The notes: generated by a model not told the origin, from the letters alone. A stretch of DNA of 64,000 nt from Pandoraea sp. PE-S2T-3 (GCF_002179965.1 NZ_NGUQ01000018.1:372001-436000), one strand, 5' to 3'; counted from the stretch's first letter, positions 41,926 to 51,623 are shown. A program made the numbers and translations.

Positions 41926-42918
41926 ATGGTGACGCGTCTGTTGTTCCGCCGTCTGGTGCAGGCCGTGCCGCTGCTGCTTGGCGTCATCGTCATGAACTTC
42001 TGCCTGATCCAGTCGGTGCCCGGCACGCTGCTCGACGTGATGACCGCCGAGCAGCAGGTCACCGACCCGGCATTGATCGAGCGCCTGCGCGTGACGTACG
42101 GCATGGACAAGCCACTGTGGGAGCAGTTGCTGCATTACGTCAACGCCGTCGCGCATCTCGATCTCGGCTATTCGTATCGTCACAACCTGCCGGTGTTCGA
42201 CGTGATCATGGCGCACCTGCCGGCCACGCTCGTGCTGATGCTCGCTAGCTTGGTGATTGCCGTGCTGGTGGGCGTGACGGCAGGGGTCGTGGCGGCGGTG
42301 AACGTCAACACGTGGCGCGACACGCTCGTCTCGGCCGCCGCCGTGGTGTGCTTCGCCGCACCGAGTTTCTGGCTCGGCATCATGATGATCATTCTGTTCT
42401 CGGTGAAGCTCGGCTGGTTTCCCGTGGGCGGCATGACGACCATCGGCATGGACTACGGCACCGGTGTCATCGGCGCGTGGCATGCGTCGCTCGACGTGCT
42501 GCATCACCTCGCACTGCCCGCCCTCACGCTTGGCCTTTTCTACGCGGCCACCTATGCACGCGTCATGCGCGCGTCGATGCTCGAAGTCGCACGGCAGGAT
42601 TACGTGCGCACTGCACTCGCCAAAGGACTCACACGCCGCGCGGTGATCGTGCGGCACATGGTGCGCAATGGCATGTTGCCGGTGGTCACGCTGCTCGGCC
42701 TGCAATTGGGCACGGTGCTCGGCGGCAGCATCGTCGTCGAAGCCGTGTTCAGTTGGCCCGGCATCGGCGGCGTGCTGTTCGACAGCGTGATGAGCCGCAA
42801 CTACCCGGTCGTGCTCGGTCTGCTCGTGCTGAGTTCGGCGCTCGTCATCGTCGCGAATATCGCCGTCGATCTGCTCTACACGCGACTCGATCCCCGCATC
42901 CGGACACAAGCGTCCTGA
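41926..42918 (+). CDS. ABC transporter permease, DppB type
   Basis: A 330-residue inner-membrane permease with six helices. The N-terminus RRLVQAVPLLLGVIVMNFCLIQSVPGTLLDVM is standard for DppB/OppB. The EAA loop is YARVMRASMLEVARQDYVRTALAKGLTRRAVIVRHMVRNGMLPVV. GAGGAGG lies before the ATG. It pairs with the DppC-type gene that begins 54 nt downstream. Confidence 0.94.
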   Translation: MVTRLLFRRLVQAVPLLLGVIVMNFCLIQSVPGTLLDVMTAEQQVTDPALIERLRVTYGMDKPLWEQLLHYVNAVAHLDLGYSYRHNLPVFDVIMAHLPATLVLMLASLVIAVLVGVTAGVVAAVNVNTWRDTLVSAAAVVCFAAPSFWLGIMMIILFSVKLGWFPVGGMTTIGMDYGTGVIGAWHASLDVLHHLALPALTLGLFYAATYARVMRASMLEVARQDYVRTALAKGLTRRAVIVRHMVRNGMLPVVTLLGLQLGTVLGGSIVVEAVFSWPGIGGVLFDSVMSRNYPVVLGLLVLSSALVIVANIAVDLLYTRLDPRIRTQAS

Positions 42919-42971
42919 GCGGCTCGCTCGCGGCACTTCAAGGTACTTCCAAAGCCCCCGGCTACACGCTT

Positions 42972-43883
42972 ATGACTTCTTCCGCCGATCCGACACTCGA
43001 TGCGCTTGCCCCGGCCGGTGCCTCCGGTGGCAAAGCCCGAACCAAGCGCGACCACCGCGCGTGGCAACAATTCGTGCGTCATCGCGGCGCCGTGGCGGGC
43101 GCGGTGTTGCTCGCGCTCATCGTCATCGTCGCGTTGGGGGCGGGATGGTGGTATCCGGGTGACCCGCTGCGCATCGTGGCAGCACCCGAACTCTGGCCGT
43201 TCGAGCAATGGCAATACCCGCTCGGCACCGACGCGCTCGGACGGGACATTGCCGCCCTGCTCGCCCATGGCGCACGCGCCACGCTCGCCATCGGGCTCGT
43301 CGCGAGTCTGGCCGCCACGGCGATTGGCGTGAGCATCGGGGCCATGGCGGCGTGGTGGGGCGGCTGGCTCGACGAAGTGCTCATGCGCTTCACCGAACTG
43401 TTCCAGATCGTCCCCAACGTGGTGTTCGTGCTGACCGTCGTGGCGATTCTCGGGCCGCGCATCGAGAACACGGTGATCGCCGTAGCGCTCGTGTCGTGGC
43501 CGCCCATTGCGCGGCTGACACGCGCCGAATGCCTCTCTTTCAAGTCACGCGAGTTCGTGCAGGCGTGCCGCACGGTCGGCCTGTCGCCGTGGCGCATCGC
43601 CCTGCGCGAAGTGCTGCCCAATGCGCTGCCGCCCGTGCTCGTGATGGGCACGCTCGTGGTGGCCGGCGCGATTCTGTACGAGTCGGTCATCGCGTTCCTC
43701 GGTCTGGGCGATCCGAACGTCGCGAGCTGGGGCCGCCAGATCGGCGAGGGCCGCACATTGATCCGCTCGTCCTGGTATCTGTGCGCCGAACCCGGCATCG
43801 CGATCATGCTCGCCGTACTCGCGCTGAACCTCGTCGGCGACGGCCTGAACGACGCCCTCAATCCGTCACTGCGCAAACGCTGA
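42972..43883 (+). CDS. ABC transporter permease, DppC type
   Basis: A 303-residue inner-membrane permease. The cytoplasmic N-terminus with RDHRAWQQFVRHRGAVAGAVLLALIVIVAL and the FPLGTDALGRD-like WQYPLGTDALGRDIAALLAHGAR are the DppC/OppC hallmarks. The EAA loop is CLSFKSREFVQACRTVGLSPWRIALREVLPN. The ATG at 42972 follows the DppB stop by 53 nt; an open frame upstream overlaps that gene and is a shadow. Confidence 0.93.
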   Translation: MTSSADPTLDALAPAGASGGKARTKRDHRAWQQFVRHRGAVAGAVLLALIVIVALGAGWWYPGDPLRIVAAPELWPFEQWQYPLGTDALGRDIAALLAHGARATLAIGLVASLAATAIGVSIGAMAAWWGGWLDEVLMRFTELFQIVPNVVFVLTVVAILGPRIENTVIAVALVSWPPIARLTRAECLSFKSREFVQACRTVGLSPWRIALREVLPNALPPVLVMGTLVVAGAILYESVIAFLGLGDPNVASWGRQIGEGRTLIRSSWYLCAEPGIAIMLAVLALNLVGDGLNDALNPSLRKR

Positions 43884-43932
43884 TTCCGCGACTTTGCGCT
43901 GACCTTGTTACCTCTTTTGTTGCCTGAACGTC

Positions 43933-45495
43933 ATGACTCACCGCTGGCATAACCTCGGCGACCTTGTCGACCGAACCCTTCCTCTGGACACGCCCGCCAT
44001 CGTCGACCTGCGCGATGCGGCCCGTCCGGTCACGTACACGCACGCCGATATTCACCGGCTGGCGGGCGGTGTTGCCGCCACGTTGCGCGCGCGCCGCCTG
44101 CCCGCTGGCGCGCATGTCGCTATCGCCTCGCTCAACCGCGCGGAGTTCCTGATCGCCTACTTCGGCATCATGCGTGCCGGATACATTGCCGTGCCGATCA
44201 ACATCAAGCAGTCGCGCGAAATTCTCGACTACGTGATTGATGACGCCGACATCGCCCTCGCGTTCGTCGACGGTGCCCGCCGCGAGGCGCTCGCTGCGCG
44301 CGTGCCCGTGATCGACTTCGACGACGCCGGTCCGGAAGGCTTCGCCGCGCAAGTGCAGCCGGCCGACTTCCCGTCCGTGCAACCGCAGGATGACGACGTC
44401 GCGCAGATGCTCTACACGTCCGGCTCGACCGGCAAGCCCAAGGGCGTGCCGCTCACGCATGCGGGACAACTCTGGGCGCTGGCCGTCAACTACGCCAAGC
44501 CGAAAGACCCGGCGGCAGAGCGCTATCTGCTCGCGCAACCGCTCTTTCACATGAATGGCTTGTTCATGGCGAAACGCGCGTTTTCGGTGAACGGCACGAT
44601 CGTGATTCTGCCGTCGTTCGATGTACCGTCGTATGTCGACGCACTGGAGCGCTACCGCATCACTGTACTGACCGCCGTGCCGACGATGTTCGCGCGTCTG
44701 ATCAAAGACCCGCAGACGCTGGCCGGGCGCGATTTCCCGGCGCTCGCACGCGTCATGCTCGGCTCAGCCCCCATGAGCGTGGCGCTGCTCGACCGCATTC
44801 AGGCCGCATTCCCCAAGACGCACATCCACCACGGCTACGGCACGACGGAGGCGGGGCCCAGCATTTTCGGCCAGCATCCCGAAGGCATCCCCCTGCCCCC
44901 GCTCGCGCTCGGCTATCCGATCTCGCCCGACGCCGTGAAGCTCGTCGACGGCCCCGACGCCAACCAAGGCGTGCTGTGCATGCGCAACCCGGCGGTCATG
45001 CATGGGTATCACCGTCTGCCGGAGAAGTCGGCACAAGTGCTCGATGACGGCTGGTATTACAGCGGCGACGTGATGCGCCGCGATGCCAATGGGTTCTTTT
45101 ACTTTGTCGGTCGCGCCGACGACATGTTCGTCTGCGCAGGCGAAAACATCTATCCGGTCGAAGTCGAGAAGCTGCTCGAAGCGCACCCGGAAGTTCGTCA
45201 GGCCAGCGTGGTGCCGTTGCCCGACGAAGAGCGCGCTGCCGTGCCCGTCGCGTTCGTCGTGCGCCAGCCGGGCAGCACGCTCACGGTTGAAGCGCTCAAG
45301 CAACACGCGCTCGCCAACGGCCCGGCCTATCAGCATCCGCGCCGCGTCTCGTTCGTCACCGAACTGCCATGGGCGGGCACCAACAAGGTCGATCGCCACG
45401 CGTTGCTGCAACAGGCTCGGGCGCTGGAATCTCAAGGTGGCTGGAGCGACAGCCGTCACAACAACACCCACACCTCCGGAGCCCTCACGTCATGA
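43933..45495 (+). CDS. AMP-dependent acyl/aryl-CoA synthetase
   Basis: A 520-residue member of the ANL superfamily that activates a carboxylic acid with ATP and CoA. The phosphate-binding loop is YTSGSTGKPKGVPLTH, the A5 motif is GYGTTEAGP, and the hinge/A8 region is GWYYSGDVMRRDANGFFYFVGRADDMFVCAGENIYPVEVEKLLEAHP. The catalytic A10 Lys is in GTNKVDR. The N-terminal domain is shorter than in long-chain enzymes, so a medium-chain or aromatic acid is likely. Its stop overlaps the SDR start as ATGA. It probably activates the acid released from the imported substrate. Confidence 0.92.
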   Translation: MTHRWHNLGDLVDRTLPLDTPAIVDLRDAARPVTYTHADIHRLAGGVAATLRARRLPAGAHVAIASLNRAEFLIAYFGIMRAGYIAVPINIKQSREILDYVIDDADIALAFVDGARREALAARVPVIDFDDAGPEGFAAQVQPADFPSVQPQDDDVAQMLYTSGSTGKPKGVPLTHAGQLWALAVNYAKPKDPAAERYLLAQPLFHMNGLFMAKRAFSVNGTIVILPSFDVPSYVDALERYRITVLTAVPTMFARLIKDPQTLAGRDFPALARVMLGSAPMSVALLDRIQAAFPKTHIHHGYGTTEAGPSIFGQHPEGIPLPPLALGYPISPDAVKLVDGPDANQGVLCMRNPAVMHGYHRLPEKSAQVLDDGWYYSGDVMRRDANGFFYFVGRADDMFVCAGENIYPVEVEKLLEAHPEVRQASVVPLPDEERAAVPVAFVVRQPGSTLTVEALKQHALANGPAYQHPRRVSFVTELPWAGTNKVDRHALLQQARALESQGGWSDSRHNNTHTSGALTS

Positions 45496-46277
45496 CGCTC
45501 GTCCCCCCGACAGACCCCATTCGTCTCGACGGCAAAGTCGCGCTGGTCACCGGCGCAAGCCGTGGTATCGGCCGCGCGATCGCCAAGGCACTGGCCGCAC
45601 GCGGCGCTACGGTCGCCGTGCATTACAACGCCGCGAAACAGGACGCCGACGACCTCGTTGCAACACTCATCGCCAGTGGGGCGAAAGCGTTCGCGGTGAA
45701 CGCGGATCTGTCCGCAGCGGATGGCGCGAGCGCACTCGTCGAGCGCTTCCTTTCGGCACTGACTGAACACGATCTTGCGCCGCAGTTCGACATTCTCGTG
45801 AACAACGCTGGCGTGGGCTTGCGCGCGCGCATCGATGCCGTGACGCCGGAAGACTTCGACCGCGTGTTGCAAGTCAACCTGAAATCGCCGTTCTTCCTCA
45901 CGCAACGGGCACTGGGCGCACTGCGCGACGGGGGCCGGATCGTGAATGTGTCGTCCATTGGCACACGCGCGGCCTATCCCGAGATGAGCATTTATGCGCC
46001 AGCGAAAGCCGGACTGGAAGCGTTCACGCTGCTGCTCGCCGCAGAACTGGGCGCACGCGGCATCACGGTCAACGCCGTGTTGCCCGGCGCGACCGCCACC
46101 GATCTGAACCGGCGCGCGAGCGACCCGGTCGCGAGTCAGGAGATCGCCCGCACGGTCGCCCTCGGGCGCGTCGGTGAGCCCCGCGATATTGCGGACATCG
46201 TGGCGTTTCTCGCCAGCGACGCCGGGCGCTGGATCACCGGCCAATGTATTGACGCGAGCGGTGGTCAGCGCCTCTGA
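45492..46277 (+). CDS. Short-chain dehydrogenase/reductase (SDR)
   Basis: A 261-residue classical SDR. The cofactor motif is TGASRGIG, the structural motif NNAG is present, and the catalytic residues are Ser in NVSSIGT and Tyr-x-x-x-Lys in YAPAK. The tail ITGQCIDASGGQ is typical of FabG-like enzymes. The second Arg after the glycine motif and no acidic residue at the strand end favour NADP(H). It is coupled to the acyl-CoA synthetase gene. It probably oxidises or reduces a 3-hydroxy/3-oxo intermediate. Confidence 0.92.
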   Translation: MTLVPPTDPIRLDGKVALVTGASRGIGRAIAKALAARGATVAVHYNAAKQDADDLVATLIASGAKAFAVNADLSAADGASALVERFLSALTEHDLAPQFDILVNNAGVGLRARIDAVTPEDFDRVLQVNLKSPFFLTQRALGALRDGGRIVNVSSIGTRAAYPEMSIYAPAKAGLEAFTLLLAAELGARGITVNAVLPGATATDLNRRASDPVASQEIARTVALGRVGEPRDIADIVAFLASDAGRWITGQCIDASGGQRL

Positions 46278-46327
46278 GCGCTCACCAACGACTCGCGGCC
46301 CCTTCGCGAACTTCACGGATCGTCACC

Positions 46328-47986
46328 ATGACCTCTCTGCTCGACGTCGAACATCTCACCCTCGATCTGCCGCCCAATGCAGATCGCCGTCATGCACTGC
46401 ACGACGTGTCGTTCTCACTCGGGCAGGGCGAAATCCTGTGCATGGTGGGCGAAAGCGGCTCGGGCAAGTCGATGACCGCCAGCGCGCTGCTGGGACTGCT
46501 GCCCTCTGGCGTACAGGCCAGTGCCGGACGTATCGCGTGGCACGGCGAAGGCAATCTGCTGACGTTGCCCGAAGCCGAGCGCCGCCGGTGGCGAGGCTCG
46601 CGCATCGGCATGATCTTTCAAGAGCCGATGACTGCGCTCAACCCGCTGCGCACCATCGGCGATCAGATCGCCGAGGTCTATCGCACGCACACGCGGCTGC
46701 CCGGCAGTACCATCCGGGCGCGCATGCTCGACTGGCTCGATGCGGTGCAGATTCCGTCGCCCTCCGACGCCGCGAAGCGATACCCGCACGAACTCTCCGG
46801 CGGGCAGCGGCAACGCGCCATGATTGCAATGGCGCTTGCACTGGAACCCGAATTGTTGATTGCCGACGAGCCGACTACCGCGCTCGATGTGACCACGCAA
46901 GCGCAAATCCTCACGCTCATTCGCGATCTTCAGCAACGCAAGGGCACCGGCGTGTTGTTCATCACGCACGACTTTGGCGTGGTTGCCGAGATTGCCGATC
47001 GCGTCGCGGTGATGCGCCACGGCAAGATCGTCGAACAGGGGACGGTCGATGCAGTGCTCACACGTCCATCGCACGACTACACGCGTGCATTGATTGCAGC
47101 GGTGCCTGAGTTGCCGTCGTTCGAGCCATCGTCAGCGCGGGGTGGCCACACGCCACACACACCGGACGTCACGCCACCGGTGCTGCGTATCGAGAAAGTC
47201 CAGAAGTCCTACGGCAAACATGGCTGGCTCGGCAAGAAGCACCTTCACACGGCCGCCTTGCGAGATGTGAATCTGCAAGTGGGCAGCGGTCAGACGCTCG
47301 GGATCGTCGGTGAAAGCGGTTCGGGCAAGTCGACACTCGCGCGAACGATCCTTCGATTGGTGACGCCCGACGCCGGGCGCATTCTCTATCGCGATGCGGA
47401 CCTAGCGCCAGAATCTCTCGATGCAGCGTCGCGCGTGAAGGGGCTCGATATCCAGATGGTGTTTCAGGATCCGTTCAGTTCGCTCAACCCGCGCCGTCGC
47501 GTCGGCGATATCGTCACGCAAGGGCCGATGGCGCGTGGTGAATCTCACCAGCAGGCCCATGACCACGCGCGCGAGTTGTTCGAACTTGTGGGGTTATCTG
47601 CCGACGCACTCGATCGCTTTCCGCACGAATTCTCCGGAGGACAGCGCCAACGCATCGGGCTCGCTCGCGCACTGGCCATGCGGCCCAAAGTGCTGGTGGC
47701 CGACGAGCCGGTCTCCGCGCTCGACGTCTCCGTGCAGGCGCAGGTGCTGCGACTGCTCGCACGGCTCCGATCGGAGCTTGGCCTGTCGATGGTATTCATC
47801 ACGCACGATTTGCGTGTGGCAGCGCAATTGTGTGATCACATCGCGGTCATGAAGTCGGGCAACGTGGTCGAGTATGGCGATACGTCGGCGATCTTCGGCG
47901 CGCCGTCGCATCCGTACACGCGCTCGCTGCTCGATGCCATTCCGGGGCGCGGCTGGCGCGACGCACCGTCGCTCTCCGCTGCCTGA
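46328..47986 (+). CDS. Fused dipeptide-type ABC ATPase (DppD-DppF / GsiA-YejF-like)
   Basis: A 552-residue protein with two complete ABC domains that together energise the permease pair. Domain 1 has GESGSGKSM, LSGGQRQRAMIAMAL and LLIADEPTTALD. Domain 2 has GESGSGKST, FSGGQRQRIGLARAL and VLVADEPVSALD. A linker with LPSFEPSSARGGHTPHTPD joins them, and a second helical KKHLHTAALRDVNLQV starts domain 2. Fused ATPases of this kind occur in GsiA and YejF. It is the last gene of the run, separated from the SDR by 50 nt, which places the transporter genes on both sides of the enzyme genes. Confidence 0.94.
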   Translation: MTSLLDVEHLTLDLPPNADRRHALHDVSFSLGQGEILCMVGESGSGKSMTASALLGLLPSGVQASAGRIAWHGEGNLLTLPEAERRRWRGSRIGMIFQEPMTALNPLRTIGDQIAEVYRTHTRLPGSTIRARMLDWLDAVQIPSPSDAAKRYPHELSGGQRQRAMIAMALALEPELLIADEPTTALDVTTQAQILTLIRDLQQRKGTGVLFITHDFGVVAEIADRVAVMRHGKIVEQGTVDAVLTRPSHDYTRALIAAVPELPSFEPSSARGGHTPHTPDVTPPVLRIEKVQKSYGKHGWLGKKHLHTAALRDVNLQVGSGQTLGIVGESGSGKSTLARTILRLVTPDAGRILYRDADLAPESLDAASRVKGLDIQMVFQDPFSSLNPRRRVGDIVTQGPMARGESHQQAHDHARELFELVGLSADALDRFPHEFSGGQRQRIGLARALAMRPKVLVADEPVSALDVSVQAQVLRLLARLRSELGLSMVFITHDLRVAAQLCDHIAVMKSGNVVEYGDTSAIFGAPSHPYTRSLLDAIPGRGWRDAPSLSAA

Positions 47987-47999
47987 TCCGGCGATGAGA

Positions 48000-48758
48000 C
48001 TACTTGCGCAATTCGGCGATGGAGAAGTACGGCAGCCACGCACCTGCCGTCGACAGACTGGCGAACACCTGTTCCTTCGTCTGCGCAAGGAAGGTCTCGA
48101 TATGACGGCGGGCGAGCGCTTCGGCGCGCGACGGGTTGCTCGCCGCCAAGGCCGAGATGATGCTTTCGTGATCGCTCTCGATGCGGGGCCGGATGCCCTG
48201 CACGCCAAAGCCCAGCGACACCAGCCGTTCCATATCGTCCATCAACCCGGCCAGCGTTCGATACAGCCGGGCGTTGCCGCTGGCCGCCGCGATCGTCAGA
48301 TGGAATTTTCGGTTGGTATGCAAAAACCAGTCGATCTGATGACCGATGGGCTTGTGTGCATTGGGGGCTTCGCAGGCGTCGTTCAAGCGCTGTAGCAGGT
48401 CGGTGTCGATATTGCCGCAGGCCAGCCGGGCGGCCATGGGCTCAAGCTGCGCGCGGAGGTTGAAGATCTCTTCGACGTCGGCCAGCGTGATGGGCGCGAT
48501 GCGGTAGCCTTGCCGGGGAATCGCACGCGCGAACCCTTCATGCACGAGCCGTACGAGCGCGACCCGGCAACTGGCACGGCCAATCTCGTAGCGGCGCATC
48601 AGTTCCGCCTCGCTGATGATCGTGCCCGGCATGATCGCGCAGGCCAGCACGTCGCGCCGGATGCGTTCATACGCTTCTTCGCCGCGTGCGATGGCGGCGA
48701 CATCGGCGGGTGCCGGGCCTCCCCCCGCGTCGGGTGAAGCATTCGATGAGAATTTCAT
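48000..48758 (-). CDS. GntR family regulator, FCD (FadR-like) subgroup
   Basis: A 252-residue regulator. The winged-helix domain lies around residues 25-95 (RGEEAYERIRRDVLACAIMPGTIISEAELMRRYEIGRASCRVALVRLVHEGFARAIPRQGYRI). The all-helical FCD domain carries the metal-binding His pattern in NRKFHLTIA, SDHESI and RRHIETF. These proteins bind organic acids. It begins five bases after the GhrA-like gene stop, so both are one operon and it may regulate itself. It is the natural candidate to control the divergent MFS symporter gene as well. Confidence 0.9.
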   Translation of the reverse strand: MKFSSNASPDAGGGPAPADVAAIARGEEAYERIRRDVLACAIMPGTIISEAELMRRYEIGRASCRVALVRLVHEGFARAIPRQGYRIAPITLADVEEIFNLRAQLEPMAARLACGNIDTDLLQRLNDACEAPNAHKPIGHQIDWFLHTNRKFHLTIAAASGNARLYRTLAGLMDDMERLVSLGFGVQGIRPRIESDHESIISALAASNPSRAEALARRHIETFLAQTKEQVFASLSTAGAWLPYFSIAELRK

Positions 48759-48763
48759 GGGCG

Positions 48764-49711
48764 TCAGTACCCTCGCGTAGCGTCGTAGACAAACGGCAGT
48801 GGCGCGCCTCGCAAGTGCGCACCGAGCACATCGGCCACCTGCCGCGCCCGCGCCGCATACGACACGGTGGAGGCGATATGCGGCGTGATGACGATCTTCG
48901 GATGCCGCCGCAGCGCGTCGCCGGGGGGCAGCGGTTCGAGATCGAAGACGTCGAGCACAGCCGAGCGCAATCGGCCGCTGTCGAGGGCGTCGAGCAACGC
49001 CTGCCGGTCCAGATGCGCACCGCGCCCGACCTGAATCAGACTGGCGCCGGTCGGTAGCCGAGCGAATAACCCGCGATCCAGAATGCCCCGCGTCGCAGGC
49101 GTATCGGGCAGAAGATTGATCAGAATGTCGGTCTGCGCGAGCATCGCGTTGCGCTGCGATTCACCGGCGAAGACGTTCACGCCGTCGAGCGACTTCGACG
49201 TGCGCGCCCAACCGTTCACTTGAAAGCCATGCACTCGCAGCCGCGTCGCCACGGCACGGCCCAGTTCGCCCAGCCCCAGCACACTGACGCGTGTGTCGCG
49301 GGCGAGCCGCCCCGTGCGCGCGTTGGCCCACTCGCCATCGCGCTGCGCGGCAATCAGTACCGGCATGTCCCGCACGATGGAGAGCGCCGCCCACGTCACG
49401 TAGTCGCTCATGCGCTCGCGCGTTTCGTCGGTCATCATGCGTACGATCGGCACATCCGCCGGCAACGCCGGGTCCGCCAGAATATGGTCGACGCCCGCTG
49501 CCGCGCTCAAAATCAATCGCAATTTCGGGTAGTCGGCCAGCCGCCCGTGATCGGGCTGAAACACGAGCGCGTATTTCACGCAGCGTGCATCGACGAAGGG
49601 ATCGTCCCAGCCGTACACCCGCAGTCCGGGCATCAGGCGAGCGAAATGATGCTGCCACTCCGTGAGCGCCGCCTCACCGCCCGACTTGATCAATAACGTA
49701 TCGCCTTGCAT
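48764..49711 (-). CDS. ghrA: Glyoxylate/hydroxypyruvate reductase A-like 2-hydroxyacid dehydrogenase
   Basis: A 315-residue D-2-hydroxyacid dehydrogenase, close to GhrA in length (about 312). The NAD(P) motif is GLGELGRAVATRLRVHGFQVNGWART; the Arg in the following segment favours NADPH. Catalytic Arg is in IQVGRGAHLD, Glu in VLDVFDLEPLPPGD, and His in ITPHIAS. It would reduce glyoxylate, hydroxypyruvate or another 2-oxoacid. The ATG at 49711 is chosen by family alignment; the frame runs on open to 49957 with no family similarity. It forms an operon with the GntR gene and is divergent from a 2-oxoglutarate-type symporter. Confidence 0.88.
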   Translation of the reverse strand: MQGDTLLIKSGGEAALTEWQHHFARLMPGLRVYGWDDPFVDARCVKYALVFQPDHGRLADYPKLRLILSAAAGVDHILADPALPADVPIVRMMTDETRERMSDYVTWAALSIVRDMPVLIAAQRDGEWANARTGRLARDTRVSVLGLGELGRAVATRLRVHGFQVNGWARTSKSLDGVNVFAGESQRNAMLAQTDILINLLPDTPATRGILDRGLFARLPTGASLIQVGRGAHLDRQALLDALDSGRLRSAVLDVFDLEPLPPGDALRRHPKIVITPHIASTVSYAARARQVADVLGAHLRGAPLPFVYDATRGY

Positions 49712-50268
49712 GACTTCACTGCTGGTTTGCTTCTGGCCGAATCGGGCCAAATCGGACCACTTCAGACGGCCGGCATGTGTGCGGCCCAGCGGACGAAGTA
49801 GCCCTTCATGGTAATGACCCGCCCACGCGCGGCTAACCAATGGATATCGAAAAGCAAATAAGTGCCCGGGAGAAATAAGCTTTGCATCCGGGTCATAACG
49901 GTTGGCAGCGGTTGGCAGCGGTTCACAACGGGTCGCGTGCCCGGCCCTGTCTCGCATGGCGAGAAATTCAAAGAATTTTTGCGCCCTCGTACTCCCTGCC
50001 GAAACAGGCCGTCACCCTGTGCAGATCACCGCCTGACGCGGTTGATCACCATGCTGCAACGCAACAATCCCGGCGATTATTTCCAATTCCGAAATGATCA
50101 ATCCGGCGCGTGGGCATTGCCCCGGCCTGCGGGTAACCGCTATAGTTGCCCCGCCCCCGCGACGCGATGTGCGGATTCGTTAATGTGTGAAGTGCATATT
50201 GGATGGACCCATCGCATTTGCGTCATGTTGCAACGTGATTAACGCGATGCCGCACATCGCCAATAGAA
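49712..50268. other. 557-nt divergent intergenic region with a 10-bp tandem repeat
   Basis: The gap between the GhrA-like gene and the MFS symporter gene contains no credible gene. It holds four 10-bp units in tandem (49891-49930), two of them identical. The promoters for both sides should be here, but I can name no convincing -10/-35 pair. It is unusually long for this compact genome. Confidence 0.5.
49891..49930. repeat. Tandem 10-bp repeat (GTTGGCAGCG-like, four units)
   Basis: The units are GGTCATAACG, GTTGGCAGCG, GTTGGCAGCG and GTTCACAACG; the middle two are identical and the outer ones diverged. One unit is about one helical turn, so a protein could bind repeatedly on one face. It is 180-220 nt upstream of the GhrA-like gene. 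Confidence 0.5.
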
Positions 50269-51588
50269 ATGAGAGACACAGTCACAACGAGCGCCGACAC
50301 CACCAACGCCCCGCCCACGCCGGAAGAAGTGCGCAAACGCGTCTTCGCCATCGTGGCGGCCTCGTCCGGGAATCTGGTCGAGTGGTTCGACTTTTATATC
50401 TATGCGTTCTGCGCGATCTACTTCGCGCCGGCGTTCTTCCCGAGTTCCGACCCGACGGCGCAGTTGCTCAACACAGCGGGTGTGTTCGCGGCGGGCTTCC
50501 TGATGCGCCCGATCGGCGGCTGGATCTTCGGCCGTATCGCCGACCGTCAGGGCCGCAAGAACTCGATGGTCATCTCCGTGATGATGATGTGCTTCGGCTC
50601 GCTGCTCATCGCCGCGCTGCCCACGTACGCCAGCATCGGCAACTGGGCACCGGCGCTGCTGCTGTTCGCACGTCTGCTGCAAGGTCTGTCGGTCGGTGGC
50701 GAGTACGGCACCACGGCAACCTACATGAGTGAAGTCGCGCTCAAGGGCCGTCGCGGCTTCTTCTCGTCGTTCCAGTACGTGACGCTCATCGGCGGCCAGT
50801 TGCTCGCCGTGCTCGTGGTCGTGGTGCTACAGCAGTTGCTCGACGAAGCCGAACTCAAGGCATGGGGCTGGCGCATTCCGTTCGTGGTCGGTGCGATCAC
50901 GGCCGTGGTGGCGCTCATGCTGCGCCGTACGCTGCACGAAACCTCGACGGCTGCCAGCCGTACGAATAGCGAAGCCGGCACGCTCGCGGGTCTGTTCCGT
51001 AACCACAAGGCCGCGTTCTTCACGGTGCTGGGTTACACGGCCGGCGGCTCGCTGATCTTCTACACGTTCACGACCTACATGCAGAAGTATCTGGTCAACA
51101 CGGCCGGCATGCCGATCAAGACCGCCAGCTACATCATGACGGGCTGTCTGTTCGTGTACATGTGCATGCAGCCGATCTTCGGCATGCTGTCGGACCGTAT
51201 CGGCCGTCGTAACAACATGCTGCTGTTCGGTTTTCTCGGTGCGATTGCCGTGGTGCCTATCCTGACGGCGCTCAAGACTGTGCAAAGCCCGATCGCGGCG
51301 TTCCTGCTGATCTCGCTGGCCCTGGCCATCGTGAGCTTCTACACGTCGATCAGCGGCATCGTGAAAGCTGAAATGTTCCCGACGGAAGTCCGTGCACTGG
51401 GCGTGGGCTTGGCCTACGCGGTCGCTAACGCGATCTTCGGCGGCTCGGCGGAATACGTGGCCCTCGGCCTGAAGAAGGCCGGTCAGGAGCCGACGTTCTA
51501 CTGGTATGTCACGGCCATGATGGTGATCGCGTTCTTCGTCAGCCTGCGCTTGCCACGCCAGGCGAAGTACCTGCATCACGAGCATTGA
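50269..51588 (+). CDS. MFS metabolite:H+ symporter (MHS family, 2-oxoglutarate permease-like)
   Basis: A 439-residue 12-helix symporter of the MHS subfamily, to which KgtP, ProP and CitA belong. Typical motifs are [28 protein letters not shown] at the first helix, [17 protein letters not shown] (motif A), and [22 protein letters not shown] (the subfamily's GGEYG). The C-terminal half ends [17 protein letters not shown]. It is closest in pattern to the 2-oxoglutarate/dicarboxylate carriers. It is divergent from the GhrA-like/GntR operon, so the imported acid and the reductase could belong to one pathway. Two strong hairpins follow the gene. Confidence 0.92.
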   Translation: MRDTVTTSADTTNAPPTPEEVRKRVFAIVAASSGNLVEWFDFYIYAFCAIYFAPAFFPSSDPTAQLLNTAGVFAAGFLMRPIGGWIFGRIADRQGRKNSMVISVMMMCFGSLLIAALPTYASIGNWAPALLLFARLLQGLSVGGEYGTTATYMSEVALKGRRGFFSSFQYVTLIGGQLLAVLVVVVLQQLLDEAELKAWGWRIPFVVGAITAVVALMLRRTLHETSTAASRTNSEAGTLAGLFRNHKAAFFTVLGYTAGGSLIFYTFTTYMQKYLVNTAGMPIKTASYIMTGCLFVYMCMQPIFGMLSDRIGRRNNMLLFGFLGAIAVVPILTALKTVQSPIAAFLLISLALAIVSFYTSISGIVKAEMFPTEVRALGVGLAYAVANAIFGGSAEYVALGLKKAGQEPTFYWYVTAMMVIAFFVSLRLPRQAKYLHHEH

Positions 51589-51594
51589 TGCCGC

Positions 51595-51623
51595 AGACCG
51601 GCGCGCTGGGCTCGCGCCGGTCT
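51595..51623 (+). terminator. Strong hairpin after the MHS symporter gene
   Basis: AGACCGGCGCG (51595-51605) pairs perfectly over 11 bp with CGCGCCGGTCT (51613-51623) around a 7-nt loop, six bases after the stop. No long T-run follows. Confidence 0.65.

Noticed and set aside
40117-42936. A 939-residue minus-strand reading frame opposite the ABC transporter genes
   Set aside because: It is antisense to three clear genes, its product is rich in His, Arg, Glu and Asp with no domain, and long antisense frames are normal in high-GC coding DNA.
49891-49930. A small CRISPR array
   Set aside because: The units are 10 bp and abutting, with no spacers and no cas genes nearby.
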